In this document: in pieces, positions 3,910-5,019 of the stretch | How the letters are laid out: each line of letters begins with the position of its first letter | Position numbering within the stretch: the first letter of the stretch is position 1 | Assembly (NCBI GenBank): GCA_937898375.1 | Contig: CALEJX010000365.1 | Location: 1 to 5,019, forward strand | DNA: 5,019 nucleotides | Direction of reading: 5' to 3' | Source of the DNA: an uncultured Ruminococcus sp. | GTDB lineage: Bacteria; Bacillota; Clostridia; Oscillospirales; Ruminococcaceae | Notes under the pieces: model-generated | Seen by the model: the letters and a program-made list of their open reading frames with translations, nothing else | Told to the model about the DNA's origin: nothing | Database searches by the model: none | Made by a program: the position numbers and the translations under genes

Positions 3910-5019
3910 CTAGTCCGTGACATCTTTATTATCTCTTTTTATCACAGCCCTCAGCCGTTCTATTTTCTTTTCATGTATCGACAGCACCTTGAACTCCACA
4001 TTCTCCCAATGCACCGTCACCTTTTCGTTATCCTCAGGCACATGACCAAGCAGGTCCATAACAAATCCGCCGATAGTATCATAATCCACCTCGCCGTGAT
4101 ACTCCTTGCCAAGAGCCTCCATAACATCGTCAAACGCCGCCGTGCCTACCATATCGTAGCAATCAGGGGATACTTTCTGTATCTCCTCTGTCTCATCGTC
4201 ATATTCGTCCTGAATACTTCCCACGATAGTTTCAAGCAGATCCTCCATAGTGATGATACCTGCCGTTCCGCCGTAATCGTCCACCACAACGGCTATCTGT
4301 GTCTTATCCTCAGTGAACTCCTTGAAAAGCTCACCGCACTTGTTGCTCTCAGGCACAAATGTTATCTCTCTCATGAACTCCTTTACAGGAAGTTCTTTCT
4401 TATCCTCCTCAAACACAAGTCTGAGCAAGTCTTTTGCAAATATAACGCCGCTTATGTTGTCAACATTGTCGCTGTATACAGGTATTCTCGAAAAGCCCTC
4501 GCCTATAACAAGCTTCACAGCCTCCGCCAGCGTGGAATTTTCCTCTATAGCAACCATTTCCGTGCGGTGGGTCATAACTTCACGAACTTCGATATCGTCA
4601 AACTCGAAAATGTTGCTTATCATTTCCGCCTGACTTTCCTCGATACCGCCCGTTTCGTTTACAGCGTCCACCATCATGAGAATTTCTTCCTCAGTAACAG
4701 AATCCGCCTTGTTTGTGGACTTAACGCCGAAAAGCCTCAATACCCCTGCCGAGACCGCTCCGCTCACTACCGCCAATGGGCTGAACACCGCAAGAAACAC
4801 TTTGTATACTCCGCAGTTGTTTAAAATGAACTTCTCGCCCACTTTGCCTGAAATGCAAAGTTTTTTCGGTATGCAAATACCAAAAGTGCATATAACAATG
4901 GCAAGCAGACAGCTTATTATAACAAATGAACATATGCCGATAATGTAATACGAAGCCTGAGTGTATACATCAAAAAGCTTGTGAAGCCCGTCAGAAAGCG
5001 GAGTGTAGAAGTATATAGG
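3910..5019 (-). CDS. CorC/HlyC family (CNNM-type) transporter, N-terminus outside the window
   Basis: The reading frame is open to the right edge, so 369 C-terminal residues are visible and about 60-80 at the N-terminus are probably missing. The GTG at 4842 lies inside the gene. Visible residues 1-98 are the end of a DUF21/CNNM membrane domain: a TM at about 22-49 ending in FGICIPK (46-52), and another hydrophobic stretch at 74-98. Then come a linker helix, a CBS pair (CBS1 about 153-200 with GFSRIPVY and AKDLLRLV; CBS2 about 216-269 with VVDDYGGTAGIITMEDLLE) and a CorC_HlyC domain (about 279-359, with DYDTIGGFVMDLLGHVP). The family is linked to Mg2+ (and Co2+) efflux or homeostasis, with ATP/Mg2+ sensed by the CBS pair; older annotations call it hemolysin. 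The usual FGE.IPK motif has Ile in place of Glu here. The lipoprotein gene follows with no terminator between. Confidence 0.93.
   Translation of the reverse strand, partial: PIYFYTPLSDGLHKLFDVYTQASYYIIGICSFVIISCLLAIVICTFGICIPKKLCISGKVGEKFILNNCGVYKVFLAVFSPLAVVSGAVSAGVLRLFGVKSTNKADSVTEEEILMMVDAVNETGGIEESQAEMISNIFEFDDIEVREVMTHRTEMVAIEENSTLAEAVKLVIGEGFSRIPVYSDNVDNISGVIFAKDLLRLVFEEDKKELPVKEFMREITFVPESNKCGELFKEFTEDKTQIAVVVDDYGGTAGIITMEDLLETIVGSIQDEYDDETEEIQKVSPDCYDMVGTAAFDDVMEALGKEYHGEVDYDTIGGFVMDLLGHVPEDNEKVTVHWENVEFKVLSIHEKKIERLRAVIKRDNKDVTD

Noticed and set aside
3859..4824. Long plus-strand open frame of 321 codons
   Set aside because: It is antisense to the CorC-like gene, whose domains are unmistakable, and has no RBS or recognisable product.

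Overview
The window looks like chromosomal DNA from a low-to-moderate GC Gram-positive bacterium, most likely a Clostridia/Ruminococcus-type anaerobe (inference). The grounds are near-consensus SigA promoters with 17-bp spacers, strong AGGAGG ribosome binding sites, TTG/GTG starts, U-tailed intrinsic terminators, a diderm-independent lipoprotein signal and several secreted proteins. Every gene I can support lies on the minus strand, so transcription runs from right to left.

Right to left. (1) 5019-3910: C-terminal 369 residues of a CorC/HlyC (CNNM-type) membrane transporter with a partial DUF21 domain, a CBS pair and a CorC_HlyC domain; its start is beyond the window. (2) 3855-2599: a lipoprotein with an intact transglutaminase-like Cys-His-Asp triad, 54 bases downstream with no terminator between. 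Its real start is probably a TTG inside the longest open frame. (3) 2471-1446: under its own extended -10 promoter, a two-pass membrane protein with a signal peptidase I (S26B/SipW-like) fold that lacks the catalytic Ser and has no His in its ectodomain, followed by a long acidic cytoplasmic tail. It ends at a strong terminator (1398-1430). (4) 1251-817 and 802-293: a two-gene operon for two small secreted proteins, the first basic and Ser/Tyr/Thr-rich, the second extremely acidic. It has a near-consensus promoter, an extra Shine-Dalgarno sequence at the predicted mRNA 5' end, and an 11-bp GAAA-loop terminator at 257-287. (5) 32-1: the 5' part of a tRNA (probably tRNA-Val), with a perfect -35/-10, an A-tract upstream element and a perfect 7-bp hairpin at the start of its leader.

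The 260 bases between the tRNA and the acidic-protein gene hold only the tRNA promoter region, a plus-oriented terminator-like hairpin and the operon terminator. There is no mobile element, CRISPR array or long repeat. The least understood parts are the charge-opposed secreted pair and the inactive signal-peptidase-like protein. All the proteins whose location can be predicted act at the membrane or outside it, so the segment reads as a set of cell-envelope and secreted functions rather than one pathway.
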